The translations under genes were made by a program, and so were the position numbers. Source: Rhodophyticola porphyridii (GTDB taxonomy: Bacteria; Pseudomonadota; Alphaproteobacteria; Rhodobacterales; Rhodobacteraceae). From it: 64,000 nucleotides of DNA. The DNA lies in the NCBI RefSeq assembly GCF_003688285.1, contig NZ_RCNT01000004.1, positions 274,092 through 338,091 on the forward strand, given 5' to 3'. The notes under the pieces were generated by a model. It saw only the letters and a list, made by a program, of their open reading frames with translations. It searched no databases and was not told the DNA's origin. Shown one piece after another: positions 53,935-62,759 of this stretch (position 1 is the stretch's first letter; every line of letters starts with the position of its first letter).

Positions 53935-54239
53935 ATTCTTCTTGCCCGTTTCCTGATGCCCGCATGCGGGGCGCCTTCTGAACCAGTGACCCGCCCAGGA
54001 TCAGGGGGCACGGGTCATCGCTGCGATGGCCTCAGCGCGTTATCCGCCCGGATCAGCTATTTGGGAATACGCACCGCTGCATCGCCGCTATGCGGGAATG
54101 CGGGTATGAATCCGGGGAAAGCCGGTGCCAGGTCAGACCCCGAGGGGTTAGGATGGTAGTGGTGAGGGGCGGGGCGGGCCGGTCGGCCAACCGCATCGGT
54201 CACGGCCAGCCACGGGCACAGGACAAACGGGGGACGGCG
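53935..54239. other. 305-base divergent intergenic region
   Basis: Lies between the autotransporter start and the membrane-protein gene at 54240. It must carry promoters for both, but I see no clear operator, riboswitch or small gene. A long open frame beginning at 54090 has an Arg/Gly-rich composition unlike a protein. Confidence 0.4.
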
Positions 54240-54599
54240 ATGGGTTTCATAGTTGGGGTTGTGTTTCTGGGCGTACTGGTCGGTGTGCTCTATGTTTGGC
54301 CCGCCTATGCGCAGCCCGGAAAAACGCTGATCCTGGCCTTTGGGGTTGCGCTTGCTGCGTTGGTCCTGTTCTGGGTCTCGGCCTATGTCGGCCCGATTGC
54401 CATGGAGGAGCCGCGTGGGTTGGGCGCGGCCATCGACCTGGCGTTTCGCGGGGTCGCCTCGGGATATGTGGTCATGGCCGCGGTGGTGCAGGCGATCCGG
54501 CGCTGGGCGAAATCCATGGACATCGGGGGCTATCGCCATTGGATCGTCGTGCTGCTTTGCGCGTTTCTGCCGCCGTTTCTGATCGTCCCGTTCTTTTGA
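54240..54599 (+). CDS. Small polytopic membrane protein, paralogue A
   Basis: A 119-residue inner-membrane protein with four hydrophobic segments. It shares a pattern with the protein at 60586-60954: FWVSAYVG, P.GL......FR..A..Y, Q..R, and a C-terminal Y.HW.VVLL.A..PP. The two are paralogues of an unrecognised family. The ATG at 54240 begins directly at the first helix; the frame open from 54090 is not supported. It is convergent with the TPR-like gene. Confidence 0.65.
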   Translation: MGFIVGVVFLGVLVGVLYVWPAYAQPGKTLILAFGVALAALVLFWVSAYVGPIAMEEPRGLGAAIDLAFRGVASGYVVMAAVVQAIRRWAKSMDIGGYRHWIVVLLCAFLPPFLIVPFF

Positions 54600-54627
54600 G
54601 GGGCGCTGCGGCCTCAACTCAAGGAGC

Positions 54628-56487
54628 CTAAAGTCCAAGCGATTGCCTGAGGGCCGATATCCAGACAAGACGCTGATAGGTTTGACGCTGGATCGGGTCC
54701 GCGACGGAGTCCGCAGCGGCCATCGCCAGTGTCAGGTTGCGATTGCCGCTGAGTGCGCTTGCCAATGTCACGAACACCGCGTCGCGGGCGGCGGCGTCTT
54801 CCGTGGCGTGGGCGATGCGTAACGCCTCGTCGATCCGGTCCGCGTAGACCAACTGGATCACCAGGTTGCTGGTCAGCTGCTGACGGTCGGCCGGGTCCGG
54901 CAGATCGGCGACAGCTTCTTGCGCGATTGCGAGGTAGGTCTGGAATTCTTCGGGGGTGCCGTTCAGCGCGGCAAAGCCGAGATTGGCGATGCGCCCCCAC
55001 CGTTGAAGGTTCGTGTCCTCCAGAAACCGCAGGCGGTTCTCGGCAATGGCATAATATCCCTGGCTCGATTCCAGCTCGGCCAGTCGGCTGATCGCGTAGT
55101 CGCTGAGCGGGACCCATTCCGGCCCTTCGACCAACCCCAGCACGATGCCCCTGGCGCGCGCGCTGACATCCGCGTTTCCCTGCAGGTCCGCCGCGCGGGC
55201 CAGGCTGATAAGGCCCCGCGCCTGCGCTTCGAGGTCCTCCAGCGTGGAAAGAAGTGCCAGTGCCTCCTCGAACTGGTTCGTGTTCACAAGGCTCAGGGCG
55301 ACGTTGGAAAAATCCTGCGTGCGGCGCTCGTCATCGCGGATCCGTGCGAGGGTGTCCACCGCCCGGTCGATGTCGCCCGACATGGCCATGGTCCGGGCCA
55401 GGCGGCCAAGATGATCATCGAACCGGAGGCCGATATCCCCGCCATCGCTCGGGCCCGCTTCGAGTGTGTCCATGGCCACCCTCAGAAGGGCGTTGAAATC
55501 GATGTCGAGCCCACGGGACAAAGCCATCTGGGCAAGGATGTCGTAAGCATCCACCTGGTCGAACCGATACGTGCTGACATCGGAAATCGCAGCGATGGCA
55601 AGGTCGGAACGACCGGCCGAAAGGGTCGCGCGGGCGAAGGCTTCGAAGACGTAGTAGCGTTGGTCCGGATTGGGCAGTGCCGCCAAGTCGCTTCGGGCGA
55701 GGGCGAACGCCTCTTCGGCCGCTGCCATCTCGCCTGTCTGCGCCAATGCCTCGCCGATCTGCGCATTGGATATGATCCGCCATGTCGGATCGACGATATG
55801 CGCCATGAGGTCCTGCGCCACGGTGATCTCGCCCGCGTCGAGCCTGTTGACCACCAGCCCGCGCAGCAAGGCGCCCCGTCTCGACAGGTCGTCGGGGATG
55901 TTTTCGACCACCAGACGCAGCGCCGTGTCGATCTGATCCGCCTCGATCAATGCGACGGCCAGCTTGTCCAGCCCGACGAACCCCAGCGGCAGGCCGGACC
56001 TGTCGGTTGCGACCACGTCGGCAAAGGCGCGCTCGAGATGGCCGTGTTCGACCAAGTAGGCAATGTGCTGGGCGCGGGCGATGGCATGGATCCCGTCATC
56101 GGATATCTGGTCCAGCAGCGCCAAGCCGCGATCCAGGCTTTCGGCGTCCAGAAAGGTGATGACATTCAGGATCGCGGTGTCGCTTATGCCCGGGCTCGTT
56201 GGGGGATCCTCCATTCGGGCCAATACCTGCTCGGCGGCATCGAATTGCCCGCCTTCTGCAAGTGCACCGGCCAATTGCAGTTGCGCCCAGGCGCGCCGGT
56301 CGGGGTCGACTGTCGCCTTTTCGAGTTCCACGAGCGCTGCGGCGATCAGGTCAACGCAGGCAGGCCCGGGCGCGGCCAGGCAGGTCTCGATGCCTGTTTG
56401 CGCCAAGGCCCGCTCCGGAGAAAGCGGGACTGCAATGAGCGCCATAGCAAGCAAGTGTCCCGCAGAAATGAACGCACGAAAAATCAA
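54628..56487 (-). CDS. Exported TPR-like repeat protein
   Basis: A 619-residue protein with a signal peptide (about 1-29, RALAQ) followed by a continuous all-helical region of degenerate 34-40 residue repeats (e.g. AEEAFALARSDLAAL, AVDTLARIRDDERR, ALALLSTLEDLEAQARGLISLARAA). Such solenoids act as periplasmic scaffolds. The start is a TTG at 56487 after AAAGGA; the ATG at codon 15 would spoil the signal peptide. It follows the small membrane-protein gene at 56491 by three bases. Confidence 0.75.
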   Translation of the reverse strand: MIFRAFISAGHLLAMALIAVPLSPERALAQTGIETCLAAPGPACVDLIAAALVELEKATVDPDRRAWAQLQLAGALAEGGQFDAAEQVLARMEDPPTSPGISDTAILNVITFLDAESLDRGLALLDQISDDGIHAIARAQHIAYLVEHGHLERAFADVVATDRSGLPLGFVGLDKLAVALIEADQIDTALRLVVENIPDDLSRRGALLRGLVVNRLDAGEITVAQDLMAHIVDPTWRIISNAQIGEALAQTGEMAAAEEAFALARSDLAALPNPDQRYYVFEAFARATLSAGRSDLAIAAISDVSTYRFDQVDAYDILAQMALSRGLDIDFNALLRVAMDTLEAGPSDGGDIGLRFDDHLGRLARTMAMSGDIDRAVDTLARIRDDERRTQDFSNVALSLVNTNQFEEALALLSTLEDLEAQARGLISLARAADLQGNADVSARARGIVLGLVEGPEWVPLSDYAISRLAELESSQGYYAIAENRLRFLEDTNLQRWGRIANLGFAALNGTPEEFQTYLAIAQEAVADLPDPADRQQLTSNLVIQLVYADRIDEALRIAHATEDAAARDAVFVTLASALSGNRNLTLAMAAADSVADPIQRQTYQRLVWISALRQSLGL

Positions 56488-56490
56488 GTG

Positions 56491-56811
56491 TTATCCTTTG
56501 CCGCGGAAATATGCTGCGATCAAACCCGGCCCGATCAGTGGAGCCAGCACGACAGCGGTGATCGACAGCAGTGCGGTTAAGACGACCCATGAGAACGGGC
56601 TCTCGAGGGGCAGTCCACCTATGATCCCGCGATAGACTGGCAACGTCAACCCCAGGAGAACGAGCAGCACGATATAGGGAACTGCGATAGCCGCGGCTGA
56701 CGCGACACCCGTCGCCAACGCGTCGATCATGCCGCCCCATAGCGTGAGGATGGCCAGCCCGACGAGCAGGCCGCCGCCATATGCCTCGCCCCTTTCTGCT
56801 AGGCTTCGCAT
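56491..56811 (-). CDS. Hypothetical membrane protein
   Basis: A 106-residue protein with three hydrophobic segments (LLVGLAILTLWGG, a long central IAVPYIVLLVLLGLTLPVY and a C-terminal VVLTALLSITAVVLAPLIG). No family recognised. The frame continues upstream to 57039 but with Ser/Arg-rich non-protein-like content; the ATG at 56811 has AAGG at nine bases. Three bases before the TPR-like gene, so the two form an operon. Confidence 0.6.
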   Translation of the reverse strand: MRSLAERGEAYGGGLLVGLAILTLWGGMIDALATGVASAAAIAVPYIVLLVLLGLTLPVYRGIIGGLPLESPFSWVVLTALLSITAVVLAPLIGPGLIAAYFRGKG

Positions 56812-57057
56812 CTGAAAAACCTTGTTACCTTGTGAAGGCAGTTTCGAACGAGTCTGCCGCTTGGACGCTGAACGCGCTTGGCTCCACGGTAGAGCCGATA
56901 TTGATGTTGCTGAAGATGTAGTCCTGCATAGAGACCCTGCAAATTCACAGATACGGGTGTTGCCCCGCACAGAGCGGCGCCCGGGCAAGAACAGCGCGAT
57001 ATCCAGCGTTTCTTGACGCCGAGCGAGTGACAAAAGCACGCTGCGCTACTGAAGGGC

Positions 57058-57264
57058 GTGGTGCGCCACGGCGTCAACCCCTACGCGCGCGAGGGTGATA
57101 TCCGGGCGCTGATGCTGGCCGCTGGTGTCGAGGTCGCTTCGGGGCCATCGGCCGTTGGCCTTTACGATCTGTCCTGCACGCCCGGCATTGCGGTCGACGA
57201 GGCCTTTGCACAGCTCGCCGCCGCGACCGATATCATCGAAAGCGTGAGCCGGATCGATGAGTGA
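57058..57264 (+). pseudogene. C-terminal fragment of a subtilase-linked (anti-sigma or prodomain-like) protein
   Basis: A 68-residue frame starting at GTG with no ribosome site. The part GDIRALMLAAGVEVASGPSAVGLYDL resembles the C-terminal domain of anti-sigma-like membrane proteins and subtilase prodomains that precede S8 peptidase genes in proteobacteria. An in-frame TGA lies shortly upstream, and nothing upstream encodes the zinc-finger and membrane parts expected. It overlaps the subtilase start by eight bases, as an intact partner gene would. Read as the surviving 3' end of a deleted gene. Confidence 0.5.
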
Positions 57265-58387
57265 CCGGCATGTAATGTCTGTCCTGCTCCGGAGCTTCCT
57301 GGCCGCCATGACAATGATCGTCCTCAGCGCGGGCCTGGCCATGGCGCAACCTCGCGGCGGAGGCGGGCCGGATGATAGAGGCGGTGGGACGTCGGCGCCG
57401 CGCGACGCCGATGTAGTGCAATCCTCGGGGCGCCCGGAGTACATCCTCGTCGTGCCGCCCGCGCAGGCCCAACCGGCGATCGACGCCCTTGTGGCGGCGG
57501 GCGCGCAGTCGCTGCGTCAACGGCCGTTCGCGGCCCTGGGAAGGCTCACGGTTGTGTTTCTGCTGCCCAGGCAACTGGACCTGCAGGACGCACGATCGGC
57601 CGTCGCGCCGGTCGCACCCGATGGCGTCTTCGATCTGCATCACATCTACCGCTTCGCCCAAGCGGCCCCACGCATCTATGCACCCACGTTGATTGATGAT
57701 GCCGGTGCAAGCCGGTGTTCCGCACCGGAATCGGTCACGGTCGGATTGATCGATGGACCGGTCGACGCGTCCCACCCCGCGTTGGCCGCGTCATCGGTCG
57801 TGTCGGAAAGCGTACTGGGTCAAGGGGATCGCGGAGCCTCCAGGGCACACGGAACAGCAATTGCCGCCCTCATCGTGGGGCGCGACGGGGCGGGAAACCT
57901 GAGTGGCTTTGCCCAAGGAGCGCGGTTGCATACCATCACGGCCTTCCGGCGTGAGGGCGGCGGGAATGCGACCGACGTGGAGCACATCGGCTCGGCGCTC
58001 GACAGATTGACAGGCCGGGGCGTCTGGCTCATCAACATGTCCTTTGCCGGTCCTGAAAACAGAGCCTTCGCCGATCTCCTTTCGGCTGCGGCGTGGCGAG
58101 GGGCCGTGATGGTTGCGGCTGCCGGAAACGACAGGACCTCCCGCCCGGTCCATCCTGCCGCGCATCCCGACGTGATCGCCGTCACCGCTGTGGACGCCCT
58201 TCTGCGACGGAAGGGGGCCGCCAACAACGGCGCTCATATCGAGGTCGCGGCACCGGGCGTGGACCTCTTCGTGGCCGGAGGTCGGGGAGGAGCCTACGAG
58301 TCCGGGACGTCACATTCTGCTGCCATCGTCTCGGCGCTAGTGGCGCGCATGGGACGGGTCGCGGCCGAACGCGCGGTAGCCGCCTGA
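57257..58387 (+). CDS. Exported S8 (subtilisin-like) peptidase, C-terminus frameshifted
   Basis: A 376-residue serine peptidase with a signal peptide (about 1-30) and a Gly/Arg-rich linker. The catalytic triad is present: Asp166 in GLIDGPVD, His198 in RAHGTA and Ser352 in SGTSHSAA. The frame stops 25 residues past the serine. In the next frame (58374-58467) the sequence SRLIGGAMDLGTPGRDGDFGLGF continues as the family C-terminus, so one base appears lost near 58370. The active site is intact; the final strand and helix are missing. May be inactive. Confidence 0.8.
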   Translation: MSDRHVMSVLLRSFLAAMTMIVLSAGLAMAQPRGGGGPDDRGGGTSAPRDADVVQSSGRPEYILVVPPAQAQPAIDALVAAGAQSLRQRPFAALGRLTVVFLLPRQLDLQDARSAVAPVAPDGVFDLHHIYRFAQAAPRIYAPTLIDDAGASRCSAPESVTVGLIDGPVDASHPALAASSVVSESVLGQGDRGASRAHGTAIAALIVGRDGAGNLSGFAQGARLHTITAFRREGGGNATDVEHIGSALDRLTGRGVWLINMSFAGPENRAFADLLSAAAWRGAVMVAAAGNDRTSRPVHPAAHPDVIAVTAVDALLRRKGAANNGAHIEVAAPGVDLFVAGGRGGAYESGTSHSAAIVSALVARMGRVAAERAVAA

Positions 58388-58605
58388 TCGGCGGCGCAAT
58401 GGATCTGGGCACGCCCGGTCGCGACGGAGACTTCGGTTTGGGCTTTGTCCAGGTCGACACCTGCTGATCGGACCGCCGACAAAACGAGATTGACGCAAGG
58501 TTAATCCACTTCTTGCCGCCATCCTTTGAACCATTCTTTGGGCTGTCCGACCAACACTCATACACGGCACCATGCCGCGTTGATTGAAACCCGGAGATCT
58601 TATCC

Positions 58606-58965
58606 ATGAACCCCTCGTCATTTTTTCACACATCCCTTTTCGTCCTCGCCACTTCCGCTCTTGCGGCTAACATGGCCCATGCGGATGCAGGCTCGTCCCT
58701 TGGTGATTGCTACGATCACGTCATCACCGCCTGCAACACGACCGCCCACCCCGTGCCCTGTTCGACGGCCGGAATGGATGCCTGCGATGAGGAACATTCT
58801 GCCAGCGATGCCGCCGTCGCCATCCAGGGCATCCGAGTCGTGCCGGGCACCAACATGCGGGGAGAGCCTCGCTACCAAGTCCTTCTGCAAACGGACCGCC
58901 CCCAGACGCGCCGTCCTGGCATTGGGGAGGACGGCGATAGCGACGGGCGGCAACCCCTGCGGTAG
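58606..58965 (+). CDS. Small exported cysteine-containing protein
   Basis: A 119-residue protein with a signal peptide (about 1-26, HADA). The mature part has four cysteines in its first half (DCYDHVITACN, PCSTAGMDAC), suggesting two disulfides, then a hydrophilic Arg/Asp/Gly-rich tail of low complexity that may be the product of a frameshift. No family recognised. It follows the subtilase by 218 bases and precedes LysR paralogue 1 by 76 bases on the same strand. Confidence 0.55.
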   Translation: MNPSSFFHTSLFVLATSALAANMAHADAGSSLGDCYDHVITACNTTAHPVPCSTAGMDACDEEHSASDAAVAIQGIRVVPGTNMRGEPRYQVLLQTDRPQTRRPGIGEDGDSDGRQPLR

Positions 58966-59041
58966 CGACGACATACCGGTGACGCCCGTTTCGCCCAGAT
59001 CACATCCTACCCACGGGGCGCTCGCAAGAGAACTGGAAAAC

Positions 59042-59902
59042 ATGGACTGGAACGACATCAGAGTATCCCTGGCCGTGGCGCGGGCCGGCTCGCTCAATCA
59101 GGCGGCCATGGCCCTCAACATGGACCAATCTACGGTGAGCCGTCGGCTGACCGCATTGGAAGCGCAATTAGGAACAACGCTTTTTCAGCGCTCACGGCAT
59201 GGTGTCTTGCCGACGGAAGCTGGAACCGTCTTCTTCGCAAGCGCCACGGAGATCGAACGCCGGGCGACCTCTCTGGTCGATCAGGTGCAGGCTGCGGGCG
59301 GCCAGCGGGCTGGTGTCTTGCGGATCTGCGGCGACCAATGGACGTTGAACCGTCTTGCCGCAAATGGCCTGTGGGGGTTCATGGAACAGCACCCGCAGAT
59401 TGAGATGCGGCTGGTATCCGACATCCCCCACCCTACCGTCTGGCATCAGGATCCAAGTATCGGGTTGTGGTTCAGTTCAAAGCCCGCCGATGGCGCCTTT
59501 GCGGTCAAACTCGGCGCCGTGCCATATGCCGTCTATGCGGCCAAGGGGACATTGCCCTGCGACTGGGTGAAATTGCGGGCGCAGAACGCGGCTGGGTGCC
59601 GCGAGACATACGAAGCGGACCCATCAAATGATCCGAACGCTGAGGTGCGCCTCAGTTGCACCGATGCGGCAACGGTGCTGGAAAGCGTGGCCGCCGGGAT
59701 CGGGAAAGCGGTCTTGCCAAGATGCCTCGGCGACAATGACACCAGATTGACGTGCCTGTCCGGACCAGAAGATGACCGACACCGAACTCTCTGTCTCCAT
59801 GTGCATCCGGACTCACTCTCGTCCAAACGAGTCGAAGCGATGATGGCCTGGTTGAGGACGTCCTTTCCGTTGATCTTCTTGCCGATCTGCCCTGGGAATT
59901 AG
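59042..59902 (+). CDS. LysR-family regulator, paralogue 1
   Basis: A 286-residue regulator. The winged helix is at 2-60 (SLNQAAMALNMDQSTVSRRL), the effector domain follows, and it ends FPLIFLPICPGN. It is co-linear with the regulator at 61511-62371, sharing DQSTV.RRLTALEA, TLFQRS..GVLPTEAG, QWTL.RL, and HPDSL.S.RV near the end, and both are exactly 286 residues. The ATG at 59042 gives the standard N-terminus. It is convergent with the broken methyltransferase (stops overlap). Confidence 0.9.
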   Translation: MDWNDIRVSLAVARAGSLNQAAMALNMDQSTVSRRLTALEAQLGTTLFQRSRHGVLPTEAGTVFFASATEIERRATSLVDQVQAAGGQRAGVLRICGDQWTLNRLAANGLWGFMEQHPQIEMRLVSDIPHPTVWHQDPSIGLWFSSKPADGAFAVKLGAVPYAVYAAKGTLPCDWVKLRAQNAAGCRETYEADPSNDPNAEVRLSCTDAATVLESVAAGIGKAVLPRCLGDNDTRLTCLSGPEDDRHRTLCLHVHPDSLSSKRVEAMMAWLRTSFPLIFLPICPGN

Positions 59903-60549
59903 GATACAAGGGCGGCAGTCGAGGGATCAATCCTTGCGGATTGCGCGTAGTCCATGCTTGTGCGGGACGGCGGACCCGAGGGCAACGCGTAACTGCCCTC
60001 CACAGCAAAACCGCCCTCATGAACAAGCGTCAGAATTTCAGCGCGACCAAAGGTTCGATGCCGCCATTGCAGCGAGATGATTGCGTTGCACAAATGGGGC
60101 TTGGACACGACCAGGTATAATCGCCCGCCGGGCCGCAAGGTGTCGCGGATTTGCGTGAGCGCTGCGGCAGGGTCCGGGCAATACTCGAGGATATGAGCCG
60201 CAAGCGCCTCATGGGCGGGTTCGAGAACGGTGTCGCCCAACATCGACTGTATGAGGACCGGTTCCACGCCAAGGCCCCGAAGGCACGCTCGCCCACGTTC
60301 GAGCATCGCGCGGCTGGGATCCAGCAGCAGCAGTCTTTTTGGAGCGCCGTTGACCGCTATCTAGGCCTCCGCAAACGAGGCCGTGCCACAGCCGATGTCC
60401 ACCAGATGCGACTGATGATTGCCCTGCGTCCGAAACGCCGCCAGAACCCCCTGATACGCATCAGAATAGCCCAGCGCCCGCATCTTGTCGCCCCATCGAG
60501 GCGCGGCGGTGTCGTAGTCGGTAGCGCTCAGCGCTTTCGTCTTTGGCAT
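59899..60549 (-). pseudogene. SAM-dependent methyltransferase with internal TAG stop
   Basis: A 216-codon class I methyltransferase frame interrupted by one in-frame TAG at 60361-60363. The first part (62 codons) has motif I LVDIGCGTASF; after the stop the same frame continues with RLLLLDPS, LEYCPDPAAALTQI and LRPGGRLYLVVS, i.e. the rest of the Rossmann fold. A TGG-to-TAG change (Trp to stop) is the simplest cause, as an aromatic residue is common there. Without readthrough it yields no functional enzyme. Substrate unknown. Confidence 0.75.
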
Positions 60550-60585
60550 CGTCTCACCCTTTCATACTGTCATGCATGGCGCCTT

Positions 60586-60954
60586 CTATCGCATGAGCAC
60601 GAAAATCAATGCAGGCGGCACGGGGGCGAGCAACAGGACGACAAGCCAGTGCTTGTATGCCGTGTTTCCCGAAGAGGTTGCCCGATAGCGCACCCATTGC
60701 AGACCACAGGAGAGTGCGAGGTAGGCGGTGGCGGCCCACCTGAAAGAGGCCTCCAACTCGGATGCCAGACCTTGCGGGGGATTGGTTGCATTGAACCCCC
60801 GATAGATAGACACCCAATATGAGGCGACCAGGCAGAAAGCGATTATAAAGGCGATCAGGAAGGGCGCCCAGAGCCGTGCGGTGGCGGGCAATATATAGAC
60901 TATGAGAATGAGAATGGTCGTGACGAGAGCGCCGATATAGACATATCCCAACAT
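60586..60954 (-). CDS. Small polytopic membrane protein, paralogue B
   Basis: A 122-residue inner-membrane protein with four hydrophobic segments and the same pattern as the protein at 54240-54599 (YWVSIYRG, PPQGL, FRWAATAYLAL, QWVRYR, YKHWLVVLL, PPALI). AAAGGA precedes the ATG. It follows the globin gene by 81 bases on the same strand. Family unrecognised. Confidence 0.65.
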   Translation of the reverse strand: MLGYVYIGALVTTILILIVYILPATARLWAPFLIAFIIAFCLVASYWVSIYRGFNATNPPQGLASELEASFRWAATAYLALSCGLQWVRYRATSSGNTAYKHWLVVLLLAPVPPALIFVLMR

Positions 60955-61035
60955 AGTATCCTTTCTTCTGTCGAAGCGCTTTGGACACCCCGAGCCCTTT
61001 CACAAGGAAAGCCCAAACCGTCATGTTCGTACGCC

Positions 61036-61470
61036 TCAAACCGCAATGCCCTTTTCATCCGGGTAGGCCGCATCAATCATGATCCTGGACATCTCGGCGT
61101 AGGCCGCGCGCCATGTCGCATAGTGTTCCTGAGAGAAACGCGGCCCGAAGACCTGCTGAATGGTCAGCAGAAGCGCCTCGCCGACGCTGGGGTAGTGCTC
61201 GGGCAGGACGCCATATCCTATGTGGCGTAGAGCCAGCTCTTCGATCATGCGCGCGCAGGCGTCGGTGTCATCGAGAATTGCCACGATAGCCGACAGCTCC
61301 AGCATGGTCTTTTGCGTCTGACCCATGATGTCGGACCCAAACATGGGCCGCAGGTTTGGAGAAATCTTGAACATATTGGCGTAGAAAAGGCTGGCCATGG
61401 CCTCGCGTTCTTCTTCAAATCGCAGGAGACTTTCTCGAAGAATGCTCTTTTCTCTTTCAGACAGTTTCAT
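61036..61470 (-). CDS. Bacterial globin (single-domain hemoglobin-like)
   Basis: A 144-residue heme protein of the flavohemoglobin/Vitreoscilla-type globin class. Proximal His83 lies in LALRHIGYGVLPEHY, and Gln at the distal E7 region is in GQTQKTM; the YPSVGEALL segment is typical of the G/H helices. No reductase domain is attached. Such globins bind O2 or NO and support nitrosative-stress defence or respiration at low O2. It lies between LysR paralogue 2 and membrane paralogue B. Confidence 0.85.
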   Translation of the reverse strand: MKLSEREKSILRESLLRFEEEREAMASLFYANMFKISPNLRPMFGSDIMGQTQKTMLELSAIVAILDDTDACARMIEELALRHIGYGVLPEHYPSVGEALLLTIQQVFGPRFSQEHYATWRAAYAEMSRIMIDAAYPDEKGIAV

Positions 61471-61510
61471 TTTTTACCCAATTCTAATCAGTTTACCTGG
61501 CATCCGGCCT

Positions 61511-62371
61511 TCATGGCAGGAATAAATCACGAAATGACGCCCTCAGCCAATTCGTCACGATCTGCACTCTGGGTGAATTCAGGGAATCTGGATGCAAATG
61601 CATGTACAACTGCCGGTTGACCTGCTCGGAGGGCACCGAAACCCTGATCAAGCGAGGATCGCGTTCGGCAAGGCACATCGGCAAGAGGCCCAGTCCGATC
61701 CCGTTGGCGACTGCCGCGAGCAGCGAGGTTGCGTCCACCGCGCGCATCCGAACCAGAGCGGTGCCGCCTGTTCTGAGGGCCGGAAACTGGCTGGCTGAGT
61801 TCGCCGGGTTATCTTCGTCGTAGAAGGACACCCAAACCTCCGGACTGATTTCTCTGGCTCTGTAGACTGCGAAAGGAACCATGCCGAGTTTGACTTGAAA
61901 CGACCGATCAACGGGAGGTGTTTCAAACCAGATCGCAAGGCTGGGATGACGATGCCACAGACTTGCTCCGGGACGCCCCGAGATCAGGCGGACCTCCAGA
62001 TCCTGATGCTCTTCCAAAAGCTGTGCGAGCCCTCCGGCAACCAGCCGATCCAACGTCCACTGGTTGCCAAGCAGCCTTACAACGCCGCCGGGCTTTTTTT
62101 CCGCTGTGCGAACGTCGTCGAAAATCGCTGCGGCCTGGCGTTCCATTTCTCCGGACCTTGCGATGAGGATCTTGCCAGCCTCCGTCGGCAAAACGCCCTG
62201 TTTGGACCTTTGGAACAGGGTTGCTTCAAGGAAGGCCTCCAAGGCTGTCAGGCGGCGGCCTACGGTCGACTGGTCGATTTCAAGTATCCTTGCTGCCCCG
62301 CTCAGAGAGCCGGTGCGCGCGATTGCGAGCGTCAGCTTGATGTCATCCCAATCGAAATCCTTTTCGGCCAT
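61511..62371 (-). CDS. LysR-family regulator, paralogue 2
   Basis: A 286-residue regulator related to that at 59042, with winged helix DDIKLTLAIARTGSLSGAARIL and effector domain ending LRASFRDLFLP. The ATG at 62371 is chosen over a TTG at 62392. It begins upstream of the globin, membrane-protein and methyltransferase genes on the same strand, so it may head that cluster or regulate it. Confidence 0.9.
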   Translation of the reverse strand: MAEKDFDWDDIKLTLAIARTGSLSGAARILEIDQSTVGRRLTALEAFLEATLFQRSKQGVLPTEAGKILIARSGEMERQAAAIFDDVRTAEKKPGGVVRLLGNQWTLDRLVAGGLAQLLEEHQDLEVRLISGRPGASLWHRHPSLAIWFETPPVDRSFQVKLGMVPFAVYRAREISPEVWVSFYDEDNPANSASQFPALRTGGTALVRMRAVDATSLLAAVANGIGLGLLPMCLAERDPRLIRVSVPSEQVNRQLYMHLHPDSLNSPRVQIVTNWLRASFRDLFLP

Positions 62372-62759
62372 TCGACTGCACTCTCGGAGCAAAACTCATA
62401 ATCCGTCAGGATGATATCGGGGCTGCGTACCCGGCGGCACCTTCACCTATGAAGATGTACAGGGATGGTACGGAACTGTGAACATGCATTGGCACATATA
62501 CGCACCCCCATAAGTGCATATCTCTTCAGTCAATGCTACAGGTTTTGAGCGCAGACCGATATTTCCGCATAGCCGCGCTGCGCTGGTGCGGCTTCCAAAT
62601 TGCGATGCCCCGTGTTGAGTTTGGATACGATCCCGCATTTCAGGGGAACGGGTGTGGAACTGAGATTCTATCGTGCGACGTCGTTCCCGCCGGGCCTGCA
62701 TTTTGACTTTAAACGCGCATCACTCACGGAAAAAACAAACCTGAAAGAGATCAAGATAC
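62372..62759. other. 388-base intergenic region
   Basis: Divergent spacer between LysR paralogue 2 and the lipoprotein gene. I see no gene. An imperfect inverted repeat, ATGCATT...AAGTGCAT (62484-62519), could be an operator but has mismatches. Confidence 0.4.
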
